DNA from: an uncultured Clostridia bacterium
Lineage (GTDB): Bacteria > Bacillota > Clostridia > Oscillospirales > QAMX01
Assembly: GCA_944376195.1 (NCBI GenBank)
Contig: CALWBW010000009.1
Location: forward strand, 1-55,839
DNA: 55,839 bases
Direction: 5' to 3'
Shown here: piece by piece, positions 24,022 to 31,787 of the stretch
How positions within the stretch are numbered: position 1 is the first letter of the stretch
Layout: every line of letters starts with the position of its first letter
Made by a program: the position numbers and the translations under genes
The notes under the pieces: model-generated
What the model was told of the DNA's origin: nothing
The model's database searches: none
What the model saw: only the letters and a program-made list of their open reading frames with translations

Positions 24022-26625
24022 TTATTCCGTCCGCAGTGCGACGACGGGATCTTTTTTCGCTGCAATCCGCGACGGGATGAGTCCCGCGATGAATGTCAGG
24101 AACATGCTGATGGCGATGAGGAGGATCCCGCCGCCGAGCGGGAGCTGCGCGACGTCTGCAATATCCGAAAGTGCCTTAATAATCAGATTGACCGGGATGC
24201 ACAGCAGGACTGTGACAAGGATCCCGAGCATTCCGGAGACAAAGCCGATAATCAGCGTTTCCGCGTTGAAAACGCGGGAAATATCGCGTTTGGAAGCGCC
24301 GATGGAACGGAGAATCCCGATCTCCTTGGTGCGCTCCAAGACGGAAATATAGGTGATGATGCCAATCATAATTGAAGATACTACGAGCGAAATGGCGACA
24401 AAGGCAATCAATACATAGGAAATGGTGTTGATGATGGTGCTGACGGAAGACATGATGAGCCCGACGTAATCCGTATAATTGATCACGGCTTCTTCCTGCC
24501 CGGCGTCTGTCTTTTCGCGGTTATAGTCGTTAATGAGATCCACAAGCGCTTCCTTGGCCGCAAAGTCGACCGGATAAAGGGAAATCCGGGACGGTGTTTC
24601 CGGGTCTACAACGCCGAGTACCTTGAGATTCCCCTCATAGGTTGCGTCGGACGACTGGGACGCCAGATATTCCTCAATCAGCGCCGCGCGCTCCTCCTCG
24701 GAAAGAGTGGCAAGGTAGGACTGCTGTTCCGGCGGAAGCGTAGAAAGATCAAATTCCGCCGCTTCTGTGCTCTCTTCCGCAGTCCCGGCAAATGGCAGGC
24801 CGGTGAATACGTCGGTTTCCGGATGTTCCTGCTGCGCGAGAACAATTTCCGAGGCGTTGGTCTCTGCAATCACGTGCTCCACAAGCGCGTGGGTATAACC
24901 GATGCTGCCGCTCATGGAAGTCGCAAGGGAGTCGTCCGTGGGACGCAGGATGCCGACGATGCGAATTTCCGGGCAAGTCTCGAGGAGTTCCTTCAGATAG
25001 GACTCATCCTCATGGCGATCGAGCCAGGCACCGCTCTCTTCCTCGTACGTATAGTACTGCGGCGTCAGAACCAGGCGGTAGGACATGGCAAGCAGCTCTT
25101 CATAGGAAAACGCCGCTTCTTCGGTTTCAAACGTTTCGCCGCGGCGGATGGCCTGCATTTGTTCGGAGAGTTCCGACTGGTCCAGCAAACCGAGGGAATA
25201 AAGGGTTAAATCCGTTATTTCGTTGTCGCTGTCTACAATGAGCACCACTTCGTCCCAGGCTTCAGGCCAATGGCCGGCCAGCACTTCATATTGGGAATCC
25301 AAAAGCTCCTGGTTCCCTAAAAGTTCCTGCCAGGCCTCAAGGCTTCCGTAAGCGGACGCGGTATCCGACGGTTGGACCGCGCCGCCCATTTCCGAAAAAA
25401 CGGTGCTGGGATTGACCTGCACGACCCCATCCGAGGTGTCGGAAGCGTAAAGATTCAAGTCGATATCGTAACTATACTGGATGTCGTTGACCAGCTCTCC
25501 GACGCGCTCTGATTCACGTTCCAAATAATCGCGGAATGTGGCAATATCGTTGGACTGGATTTCGGCGGCCATGGAGTTCATCATTTCCGACATGATGTTG
25601 TTGGAGTAAACATAGCCTTCCACATGCTCGGTCTCGTCCGGCTGCGCCGCCCCCATCATGGTCTGCATCAGGCTGGTGAGGTCCACGGTTTCCGCCTCGA
25701 TGGTGAGCGGGTAGGAAGAAAGCGTATCTTCCTCCACTTTGGAGATATAATTTTGAAAGCCGGAGGAGAGGGAGAGGATCAGCGCAATCCCGATGATGCC
25801 GATGCTTCCGGCAAACGCTGTTAAAAAGGTGCGCGCTTTTTTCGTCATGAGATTATGAAGGCTGAGGGAAAGCGCGGTGAGATAGGACATGGAGTGACGA
25901 CGCAAGTCCTTCGTTTCGCGCGGTGGCCTGCCCTCCTCGGGCGTGCCGTCATAGGGGTTGGTATCGTCCGTGATCCGGCCGTCGAGCAGACGTACGATGC
26001 GCGTGGAATACCGTTCGGCAAGATCGGGATTGTGCGTGACCATGATGACGAGGCGGTCGCGTGCGACTTCCTTTAAAATGTCCATGACCTGCACGCTGGT
26101 TTCCGTGTCGAGCGCGCCTGTGGGTTCGTCCGCGAGCAGGATATCCGGGTCGTTTACGAGGGCGCGCGCGATGGCGACGCGCTGCATCTGGCCGCCGGAC
26201 ATCTGGTTGGGACGTTTGTTCATCTGGTCGCCGAGCCCGACTTTGGCAAGCGCCTCGCGCGCACGGCGGCGGCGCGCGGACTTCGAGACGCCGGAGAGCG
26301 TCAGCGCAAGCTCCACGTTGGAAAGCACGCTCTGATGTGGGATCAGGTTGTAGTTTTGAAAGACAAATCCAACTCTGTGGTTGCGATAGGTATCCCAATC
26401 GCGGTCTGAGAAATCCTTTGTCGAACGTCCCCCCACAGAGAGATCGCCGGACGTGTACCGGTCCAGTCCGCCGATGATGTTTAAAAGCGTCGTTTTGCCG
26501 CACCCGGAGGGCCCCAGGATGGAGACGAATTCGTTTTCGCGAAACGCAATCTCCACACCGCGCAGGGCCTGGATGCGTTCCCCTCCTGCGAGATATTCTT
26601 TCGTAATATTTTTGAGTATCAGCAT
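24022..26625 (-). CDS. MacB/FtsX-type ABC transporter, ATPase-permease fusion
   Basis: In this 867-residue protein residues 1-225 form a LolD/MacB-like ATPase: Walker A GPSGCGKTT at 38-46, signature MSGGQMQRVAIARAL, and Walker B DILLADEPTGALD. A first membrane helix follows near residue 265 (FAGSIGIIGIALILSLSSGF). A long extracytoplasmic domain of about 400 residues comes next, then three C-terminal helices with the FtsX motif EIGILRSIGASKRDI. Such mechanotransmission-type transporters act on lipoproteins, peptides or antimicrobials. The orientation of ATPase before permease in one chain is as in MacB. GGAGC lies 9 nt before the ATG. A two-component system lies about 1.5 kb away but on the other strand, and a link is not shown. 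Confidence 0.9.
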   Translation of the reverse strand: MLILKNITKEYLAGGERIQALRGVEIAFRENEFVSILGPSGCGKTTLLNIIGGLDRYTSGDLSVGGRSTKDFSDRDWDTYRNHRVGFVFQNYNLIPHQSVLSNVELALTLSGVSKSARRRRAREALAKVGLGDQMNKRPNQMSGGQMQRVAIARALVNDPDILLADEPTGALDTETSVQVMDILKEVARDRLVIMVTHNPDLAERYSTRIVRLLDGRITDDTNPYDGTPEEGRPPRETKDLRRHSMSYLTALSLSLHNLMTKKARTFLTAFAGSIGIIGIALILSLSSGFQNYISKVEEDTLSSYPLTIEAETVDLTSLMQTMMGAAQPDETEHVEGYVYSNNIMSEMMNSMAAEIQSNDIATFRDYLERESERVGELVNDIQYSYDIDLNLYASDTSDGVVQVNPSTVFSEMGGAVQPSDTASAYGSLEAWQELLGNQELLDSQYEVLAGHWPEAWDEVVLIVDSDNEITDLTLYSLGLLDQSELSEQMQAIRRGETFETEEAAFSYEELLAMSYRLVLTPQYYTYEEESGAWLDRHEDESYLKELLETCPEIRIVGILRPTDDSLATSMSGSIGYTHALVEHVIAETNASEIVLAQQEHPETDVFTGLPFAGTAEESTEAAEFDLSTLPPEQQSYLATLSEEERAALIEEYLASQSSDATYEGNLKVLGVVDPETPSRISLYPVDFAAKEALVDLINDYNREKTDAGQEEAVINYTDYVGLIMSSVSTIINTISYVLIAFVAISLVVSSIMIGIITYISVLERTKEIGILRSIGASKRDISRVFNAETLIIGFVSGMLGILVTVLLCIPVNLIIKALSDIADVAQLPLGGGILLIAISMFLTFIAGLIPSRIAAKKDPVVALRTE

Positions 26626-26724
26626 GGGGTCTTGCTCCTTTTCTTTGCAATAAAGAAAGTGTACGCCTCCTTTGTAAACGCAGTATAAATTTCCGCGGCG
26701 GCACTTTGCCCAAGTTTTTTTACA

Positions 26725-26753
26725 TTGCGTTCACAGAGGGAATTAGGTATAAT
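26725..26753 (+). promoter_or_regulatory. Plus-strand promoter without an obvious gene (candidate small RNA)
   Basis: TTGCGT, 17 nt and a perfect TATAAT are seen. Transcription would run about 115 nt to the hairpin at 26851-26874. No convincing coding frame with a ribosome site lies between, so a short untranslated RNA is possible. Confidence 0.4.
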
Positions 26754-26850
26754 GGGGGTAAAGGCCCGACACGCCCCGGCATATCACAGGAACGCGGCCG
26801 CCGTCACATGCGGACAGACGGTAGTACGGGACGCAAAAAGCAGCCTGTAA

Positions 26851-26874
26851 AAAAGCGGACGCAGGCCCGCTTTT
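26851..26874. terminator. Terminator after the XRE-methyltransferase gene
   Basis: AAAAGCGG pairs with CCGCTTTT over an 8-nt loop. In the minus direction it starts at the stop codon of the methyltransferase gene and ends in a T6 run; on the plus strand it could also end the candidate small RNA. Confidence 0.75.
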
Positions 26875-28001
26875 CACTTTTCCGACAGGACAACATACTC
26901 CGCCATCCACTGCAAGACCTCATTTTGGAATGGGAACACATCCTGCTCCGGCGCGGGCAGTTCGCCGTATACCTTCCTGGCGTCATTTTTACGGAACCCG
27001 GTCTGCCCGCAGAATGTCAGCCATGTCTGGATATCCTGCAGGTTTCCCTGGCCAAAAAACCGGTCGAAGCCGTCAAGCTCCTGTAAAAGCCGTATCCATT
27101 TCCTTGAGTTTTCCCCGTTCCAGTCCTCTATCGCGCTCATGTTGTAAAGCGCATGCGCGCCGGGTTTCAGTACGCGATAGGCCTCGCGGAAGCCGTCGCG
27201 CATTTTTACCTGCATACTTTCAAACCCGCCATTTGAGAATACCAGATCAATGCTTTCGTTCGCAAGCGGCAGCTTTGCGCCGTCGCAGGCTAGGCATACC
27301 AGGTCGACATAGGGGTTTTTCCACTCGTCCGTAAAATATTTGCGGTTCCATTTTAAAATCCTGTGGCTAAGGTCTACAAAAAGTATCGTTACCGGCCAAT
27401 GGATGCGCTCTATCATATATTTCATGCCGCTGCCTGTACCGCAGGCCATGTCGAGGATCGTCCGGGGCTGGAGACGCTCGAGCGCCTGCCACATGAGTTC
27501 CCGAAAATTTGGTGCGCCCTGCCAATATCGCGGATTTCCCAAGTGGCGCTGTTCCTCCAGATATTGCTCATAGTTTTTCAAAAAAAGCGACCACAGCTCC
27601 CCCTCAGTCTCCCGCACGCCAAAGTCCAAAACGCCGTCCACCACGTTGTAGCCGTGCCCATTTTCGCAGACAAAGCGCGGCTTTTCCTGCCGGATCGGGA
27701 CGCACACATGCAGCGCCTTCCCGCACGCAGGGCAGATGAGATGGCGGCTGATACGGGCCAGACCACGGTCCAAACCAGATTGCACCGGGAATACCTCGCC
27801 GTCCAGAATTTCGTTGATAGAGATTTTTGCCATCCAGGAAATGTTTAACAGCGTCTCGACATCCGGAAGGGAGAGCCCCGTTTCCCATTTGGAGACTGCC
27901 TGTGTCGTGACGTTCAGTTTTTCCGCAAACCTGGCCTGGGAGTATCCCAGTTCTCTGCGAAGTGCGGCGATACGCTGCCCCACCGCGTGTTTATCGATCA
28001 T
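26874..28001 (-). CDS. XRE-type HTH / zinc ribbon / SAM methyltransferase fusion
   Basis: The 375-residue protein has three parts. Residues about 5-60 are a Cro/C1-type helix-turn-helix (LRRELGYSQARFAEKLNV, TTQAVSKWETGLSLPD). Residues about 88-120 form a zinc ribbon with CPACGK and CENGHGY, as at the front of RlmA-type rRNA methyltransferases. The rest is a class I methyltransferase with motif I ILDMACGTGSGM and post-motif DLVFSNGGFESM. The combination suggests either an autoregulated RNA or antibiotic-resistance methyltransferase or a DNA-bound regulator; this is inference. The ATG at 28001 follows AGGAGGTGG by 6 nt, so the longer frame up to 28133 is not used. It is divergent from the response regulator. 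Confidence 0.82.
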   Translation of the reverse strand: MIDKHAVGQRIAALRRELGYSQARFAEKLNVTTQAVSKWETGLSLPDVETLLNISWMAKISINEILDGEVFPVQSGLDRGLARISRHLICPACGKALHVCVPIRQEKPRFVCENGHGYNVVDGVLDFGVRETEGELWSLFLKNYEQYLEEQRHLGNPRYWQGAPNFRELMWQALERLQPRTILDMACGTGSGMKYMIERIHWPVTILFVDLSHRILKWNRKYFTDEWKNPYVDLVCLACDGAKLPLANESIDLVFSNGGFESMQVKMRDGFREAYRVLKPGAHALYNMSAIEDWNGENSRKWIRLLQELDGFDRFFGQGNLQDIQTWLTFCGQTGFRKNDARKVYGELPAPEQDVFPFQNEVLQWMAEYVVLSEK

Positions 28002-28164
28002 AGTGCCACCTCCTGATATCAGTATTCTATATGAGTCTGTGCGGCAAGGCAAGCGCGCGGCGGTTTGATTTTTTCGGCGGAGCATCCACTGCCGGTTGAC
28101 AGCGCCTATCGGCTGCATGATTCCCCTCCGCAATCGGAGAGTATGAAGGAAAGGGTTTGTTTCG

Positions 28165-28839
28165 ATGTTTCATATTTTAGTCGTCGAGGACGACGAAAAC
28201 GCAAGAAAATTGATGATGACCGTGCTGGAGCAAAACGGCTACAGCGCGATTCCCGCACACGACGGCGTGGATGCGCTGGACGTGATGGACCGCACGCATG
28301 TCGATCTCGTGCTGCTCGACGTGATGATGCCGCGCATGGACGGGTATGAGTTGGCGCGTACGCTGCGCGAAGCAGGCAGTGAACTGCCGATTTTGATGGT
28401 CACGGCGCGAGGGGTCCCGGCGGATAAACGCGCGGGTTTTCTCTCCGGCACGGACGATTACATGGTCAAGCCCGTCGACGAGGAGGAAATGCTGCTGCGC
28501 ATCGCGGCGCTTTTGCGCCGTTCGAAAATTGCCAGCGAGCATCGCCTGACGGTCGGTGATACGGTGCTTGATTATGATGCGTTTACTGTGACCACAGGCG
28601 GACGTACGGAGGAACTGCCGAACAAGGAATTTTTGCTTTTGTTCAAGTTGCTCTCCTATGCGGGCAAGATTTTTACGCGCCGCCAGCTCATGGACGAGCT
28701 GTGGGACATGGACAGCGATACGGACGAACGAACGGTAGACGTACATATTAACCGTCTCCGCGACCGGTTTGAAGACAACCCGGACTTTACCATTGTCACG
28801 GTGCGCGGCTTGGGCTATAAGGCGGTGAAGACGGAATGA
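28165..28839 (+). CDS. OmpR-family response regulator
   Basis: The 224-residue protein has a receiver domain with the acidic pocket EDDE at residues 8-11, phospho-acceptor D52 in LLDVMMPRMDG, T80 and K102 in DYMVKPVDEEE. It is followed by a winged-helix DNA-binding domain (NKEFLLLFKLLSYAGKIFTR, DERTVDVHINRLRDRF, TVRGLGYK). It is partnered with the histidine kinase whose ATG overlaps its stop (ATGA). GAAAGG lies 8-9 nt before the ATG. Targets are unknown; the nearby MacB-like transporter is a candidate. Confidence 0.95.
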   Translation: MFHILVVEDDENARKLMMTVLEQNGYSAIPAHDGVDALDVMDRTHVDLVLLDVMMPRMDGYELARTLREAGSELPILMVTARGVPADKRAGFLSGTDDYMVKPVDEEEMLLRIAALLRRSKIASEHRLTVGDTVLDYDAFTVTTGGRTEELPNKEFLLLFKLLSYAGKIFTRRQLMDELWDMDSDTDERTVDVHINRLRDRFEDNPDFTIVTVRGLGYKAVKTE

Positions 28840-29876
28840 AAGCGCCGCACCGCCGCATCGGCTCACTGCGCATTGCATTGACGCTGTTTGTTTTTCTCGT
28901 CATGACCGTTTCCGGTGTGATTGCGGCCTGCGTATTTTTGCTTGCGCGCCGGTTCGGCATGATTCCCCCTGCTTATATGGCGACGATTATCCCGATTATG
29001 ATGATCGTGGGCAGCGTATTGGTGGGGACAGTGCTCTCCGCGCTGGTCGGCTCGAAGTTCCTGCGGCCGGTACGCCGGCTCAGCGGGGCGCTTGACGCGG
29101 TGTCAAAAGGCGATTTTTCCGTGCGCGTCCCCGTTTCGCGCGGGCCGGAAGAACTGCGGGCCCTTCAGGAGAGCTTTAATCATATGGCGGAAGATTTAAG
29201 CGGCATTGAGATGTTCCGCAATGATTTTATCGATAGCTTTTCCCATGAATTCAAAACGCCAATTGTATCCATCCGGGGATTTGCGCGCCAGCTTGCGCGC
29301 GGCTCCCTCTCGGAGGAACAACGGCAGGAGTACCTCGATATCATTGTGCGTGAGTCGGAGCGCCTGTCCAGGCTCTCTACCAACGTGTTGTTGCTCTCTC
29401 GGCTGGAACATCAAAAAATTGTCACCAACAAAACCGATTTTTATCTCGATGAGCAGATACGCGGCTGTATTCTCCTTCTGGAAAAGCAGTGGAGTGAAAA
29501 GGAAATCACGTTTGACCTTGAACTGGAGGAAATCCCGTATCGCACGAATGAGGAATTGCTTTCCCAGGTATGGGTCAACCTGCTCGGCAACGCTGTCAAG
29601 TTCAGCGAACCGGGCGGTTTGGTGGAGGTGCAGTGTATGCGTGTGGGAGAAACGGTGACGGTGAGCGTTGCCGACCACGGCCCCGGTATGGAGGAAGAGA
29701 CGCTGCGCCATGCCTTTGACAAGTTTTATCAGGGCGATACCTCCCACGCCTCCGAGGGAAACGGAATCGGCCTTTCCATCGTACGGCGTATCTGTGAATT
29801 GTGCGGCGGCGCCGTTGCCGTGGCGAGCGCACCGGGCAAGGGCACAAAATTTACGGTGACGCTGCCGCCTGTGTGA
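28836..29876 (+). CDS. Sensor histidine kinase
   Basis: The 346-residue membrane kinase has two N-terminal helices (about 12-36 and 50-72) with a very short external loop of some 12 residues, then a HAMP linker (RPVRRLSGALDAVSKGDFSVRV). The HisKA domain has H137 in SFSHEFKTPIVSIRGF, and the ATPase domain has an N box (WVNLLGNAVKFSE), DHGPGM and GNGIGLSIV. The minimal sensor loop is typical of intramembrane-sensing kinases that respond to cell-envelope stress or work with ABC transporters in Firmicutes. It overlaps the response regulator by 4 nt. Confidence 0.95.
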   Translation: MKAPHRRIGSLRIALTLFVFLVMTVSGVIAACVFLLARRFGMIPPAYMATIIPIMMIVGSVLVGTVLSALVGSKFLRPVRRLSGALDAVSKGDFSVRVPVSRGPEELRALQESFNHMAEDLSGIEMFRNDFIDSFSHEFKTPIVSIRGFARQLARGSLSEEQRQEYLDIIVRESERLSRLSTNVLLLSRLEHQKIVTNKTDFYLDEQIRGCILLLEKQWSEKEITFDLELEEIPYRTNEELLSQVWVNLLGNAVKFSEPGGLVEVQCMRVGETVTVSVADHGPGMEEETLRHAFDKFYQGDTSHASEGNGIGLSIVRRICELCGGAVAVASAPGKGTKFTVTLPPV

Positions 29877-29908
29877 ATGCGAAAATCTGCGCTCTTATCA
29901 AAATAGTC

Positions 29909-29971
29909 AAAAAACCGTTTTCAACCTCTGTGCTTTTTTTAGCGCGGGGACGTGTGGAAACGGGTTTTTTT
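29909..29971 (+). terminator. Probable terminator after the two-component operon
   Basis: AAAAAACCGTTTTC and GAAACGGGTTTTTT can pair with a bulge over a long loop, with T7 at the end. The rest of the gene-free stretch 29877-30560 holds the operator, promoter, leader and small frame listed next. Confidence 0.5.
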
Positions 29972-30003
29972 ATGTCTTTTTGGCATTGCCTTTTTAGAAA
30001 AAG

Positions 30004-30022
30004 CAATTTTGTGACAAAATTG
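30004..30022 (+). promoter_or_regulatory. Palindrome upstream of the peptide-cluster promoter
   Basis: CAATTTTG-TGA-CAAAATTG is a perfect 8-bp inverted repeat centred about 35 nt before the -35 box. A dimeric regulator could bind here to control the operon. No regulator gene lies inside the cluster. Confidence 0.5.
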
Positions 30023-30044
30023 TGGAAATAAACAAAAATACTGC

Positions 30045-30073
30045 TTGACAATTTGCTGGAATATGGTTATGAT
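30045..30073 (+). promoter_or_regulatory. Near-consensus promoter of the Clo7bot-type peptide cluster
   Basis: A perfect TTGACA (30045-30050), 17-nt spacer and TATGAT (30068-30073) are seen. It is among the strongest promoter matches in the window and the only one evident before the co-directional genes from 30561 to 50988. Confidence 0.85.
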
Positions 30074-30079
30074 TTACAT

Positions 30080-30264
30080 AAGGAAAAGTTTTGAATTTTT
30101 TATGGGCTTTGTCTGGGAGAAGTGCGGTGAAGCGTTTTTATTGGAAAACAGGATTAGATATGAAATGCAGACCTATTGGTTGGGATACCCGAAATAGGTG
30201 TATTTTCAATGCGCTTTTGTAAGACCGCAGGTTGTGATGTGCCGTCACGCCTGCGGCTTTTTTT
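30080..30264 (+). ncRNA. Structured leader RNA with an intrinsic terminator (attenuator)
   Basis: From about 30080 the transcript can fold into ACCTATT...AATAGGT (30171-30177 with 30193-30199, inner GGG/CCC). It then meets a terminator hairpin CCGCAGG...CCTGCGG (30225-30231 with 30250-30256, inner GTGA/TCAC) followed by T7. The genes of the cluster lie behind this terminator, so expression needs read-through or antitermination. A 31-codon frame (30102-30197) with a poor ribosome site is present; it lacks codon runs typical of attenuation peptides. I recognise no known riboswitch. Confidence 0.55.
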
Positions 30265-30307
30265 ATTTGGAGTAAAAATGAGACTCAAGGACTGAGAGAA
30301 AGGGGCA

Positions 30308-30469
30308 GTGATTAAAAAACAGAAATTGAAAATTTTAAATTTGAATGAAAAAAGATACATCGTTATGAAAATTGGCAGTTTTGGTATTTCGGTGATGGCA
30401 ATGCTTTCAAAAGAGAATTTGTTTGTTACGGAGAATCCTTTCAAGAGTTGGAAATATCCTGGCGGGTAA
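30308..30469 (+). CDS. Possible small peptide gene ahead of the cluster, C-terminal PGG
   Basis: A GTG frame of 53 codons (or an ATG frame of 34 codons from 30365) sits between the attenuator and the adenylate-forming gene. The peptide is basic at the N-terminus (MIKKQKLKILNLNEKR), has a mildly hydrophobic middle (KIGSFGISVMAML) and ends PFKSWKYPGG. AAAGGGG is only 2 nt before the GTG, so translation is doubtful. It could be a signal or accessory peptide, or chance. No family recognised. Confidence 0.3.
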   Translation: MIKKQKLKILNLNEKRYIVMKIGSFGISVMAMLSKENLFVTENPFKSWKYPGG

Positions 30470-30560
30470 ATAAGTGAACAACTGCTCTTTGGTGCAAAAA
30501 TGCCGAATGGAATATCAGCGCCAAAACACATATGACCGGATCTTGGAAAAGGAGGCACCT

Positions 30561-31763
30561 ATGAAAATACTTGATTATGCGTTTTCGGAAGCAGCGTATT
30601 ACAGAAAGAATTTAAGTCAGTTTCAATCAAAAGAGCATGATGATGGGATCTACTGCACGCTTCCTGATCTTCCGATGCTGAATATTGAATCTGTTTATAA
30701 AAGTTATGGGGATTTTATTGCGGATCCTTATCAAAAATTTCCGAAAAGTCAAAATGTAATTATAAAAAGAGCATATGAGTTTGGCGGAAAAATGATCAAA
30801 GTGATATGGGATCAAGACGACTACTTGGAAATGCAGAAATCTCTATCTGATTTGCACCGGAAATACTATGACATAGAGCCACATGATCAATATTGTGGTT
30901 TTTATACTGCGTTATATCGCGCAAATAAAATTATTGATGTTGACACGACACAGTTGATGGATAACGGCAATAGTATGGTTTTTAATGTTTTCCGTTTATA
31001 TGATGATAAACTGGAAAAAATTTGTCGAGAAATGAGGGAATATAACCCCAAATGGTTGCTTTTGCAGCCAAGTATAGCGTGGTTATTGGCGGAATTTATT
31101 GAGACAAAAAGCATCGCCTTGCCCAAAGACCTAAAATATATCGAACTATACGGAGAAATGGTAGACGAGTCGATTCGTAAGAAAGTTGAAGAGGCGTTTG
31201 GTGTTACTACTGCTTATACATATGTGACAAATATGGTCGGCGCTGCGGCAATAGAGTGCCCTTGTCGAAACATGCACGTTATTTCTGACAACGCGGTAGT
31301 AGAAGTTTTAAAAGATGGCGTTCCTGTTTTCGGAGAAGAAGGAGATATCTGTGTGACAGGACTCAAAAACCATGCTATGCCAATCATACGATATCTTACT
31401 GGAGAAAAGGGCGTGTTGCTTAACGTTGACTGTGCGTGTGGAAACAAGGCCCCTATTATTAAAATCACAAAAGGGAAAAAGTTCCCTTTCATTCATTTGA
31501 AAGATGGGAACAAGTTAAGTGCATACAGCATTCTGGGCGCGATAGAATTTGCCAATGAGTTTATGGCGAATGCGATCAAGACTATGGAAGTTGTCCAGAC
31601 TGATTTGGATCGCTTTGAAGCGTGTATTGAATTGAAACCGGCATATTCAGGGTGGAAAAAGGCGGTCGTTGATGCATTCCTATCAAATTTACGTGAAGAT
31701 GAACTGAGACAATCCAAATGGAAGATAATCTTTTCTGACAACACGGTAATTGAAAAAGTTTGA
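30561..31763 (+). CDS. PaaK/CapK-like adenylate-forming protein of the peptide cluster
   Basis: The 400-residue protein matches the phenylacetate-CoA ligase/CapK fold in its second half: ELYGEMVDESIRKKVEEAFGV, then TNMVGAAAIECPC, and GDICVTGLKNHAMPIIRY, equivalent to the GELVxTTLxxxxxPxIRY strand of PaaK. The usual glycine-rich ATP loop (SSGTTGKP type) is replaced by RAYEFGGKMIKVIWDQDDY, so ATP use may be altered or lost. It is the first clear gene of the cluster, followed after 24 nt by the radical SAM maturase. The ATG at 30561 follows AAGGAGG by 5 nt; the frame up to 30474 is not used. It may activate a carboxylate on or for the peptide (inference). Confidence 0.75.
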   Translation: MKILDYAFSEAAYYRKNLSQFQSKEHDDGIYCTLPDLPMLNIESVYKSYGDFIADPYQKFPKSQNVIIKRAYEFGGKMIKVIWDQDDYLEMQKSLSDLHRKYYDIEPHDQYCGFYTALYRANKIIDVDTTQLMDNGNSMVFNVFRLYDDKLEKICREMREYNPKWLLLQPSIAWLLAEFIETKSIALPKDLKYIELYGEMVDESIRKKVEEAFGVTTAYTYVTNMVGAAAIECPCRNMHVISDNAVVEVLKDGVPVFGEEGDICVTGLKNHAMPIIRYLTGEKGVLLNVDCACGNKAPIIKITKGKKFPFIHLKDGNKLSAYSILGAIEFANEFMANAIKTMEVVQTDLDRFEACIELKPAYSGWKKAVVDAFLSNLREDELRQSKWKIIFSDNTVIEKV

Positions 31764-31787
31764 TTAAAAAATGAAGGAGGTGCCAAG

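Noticed and set aside
28001-28133. Longer methyltransferase fusion protein starting at 28133
   Set aside because: The added 44 residues have no similarity to XRE proteins, and AGGAGGTGG precedes the ATG at 28001.
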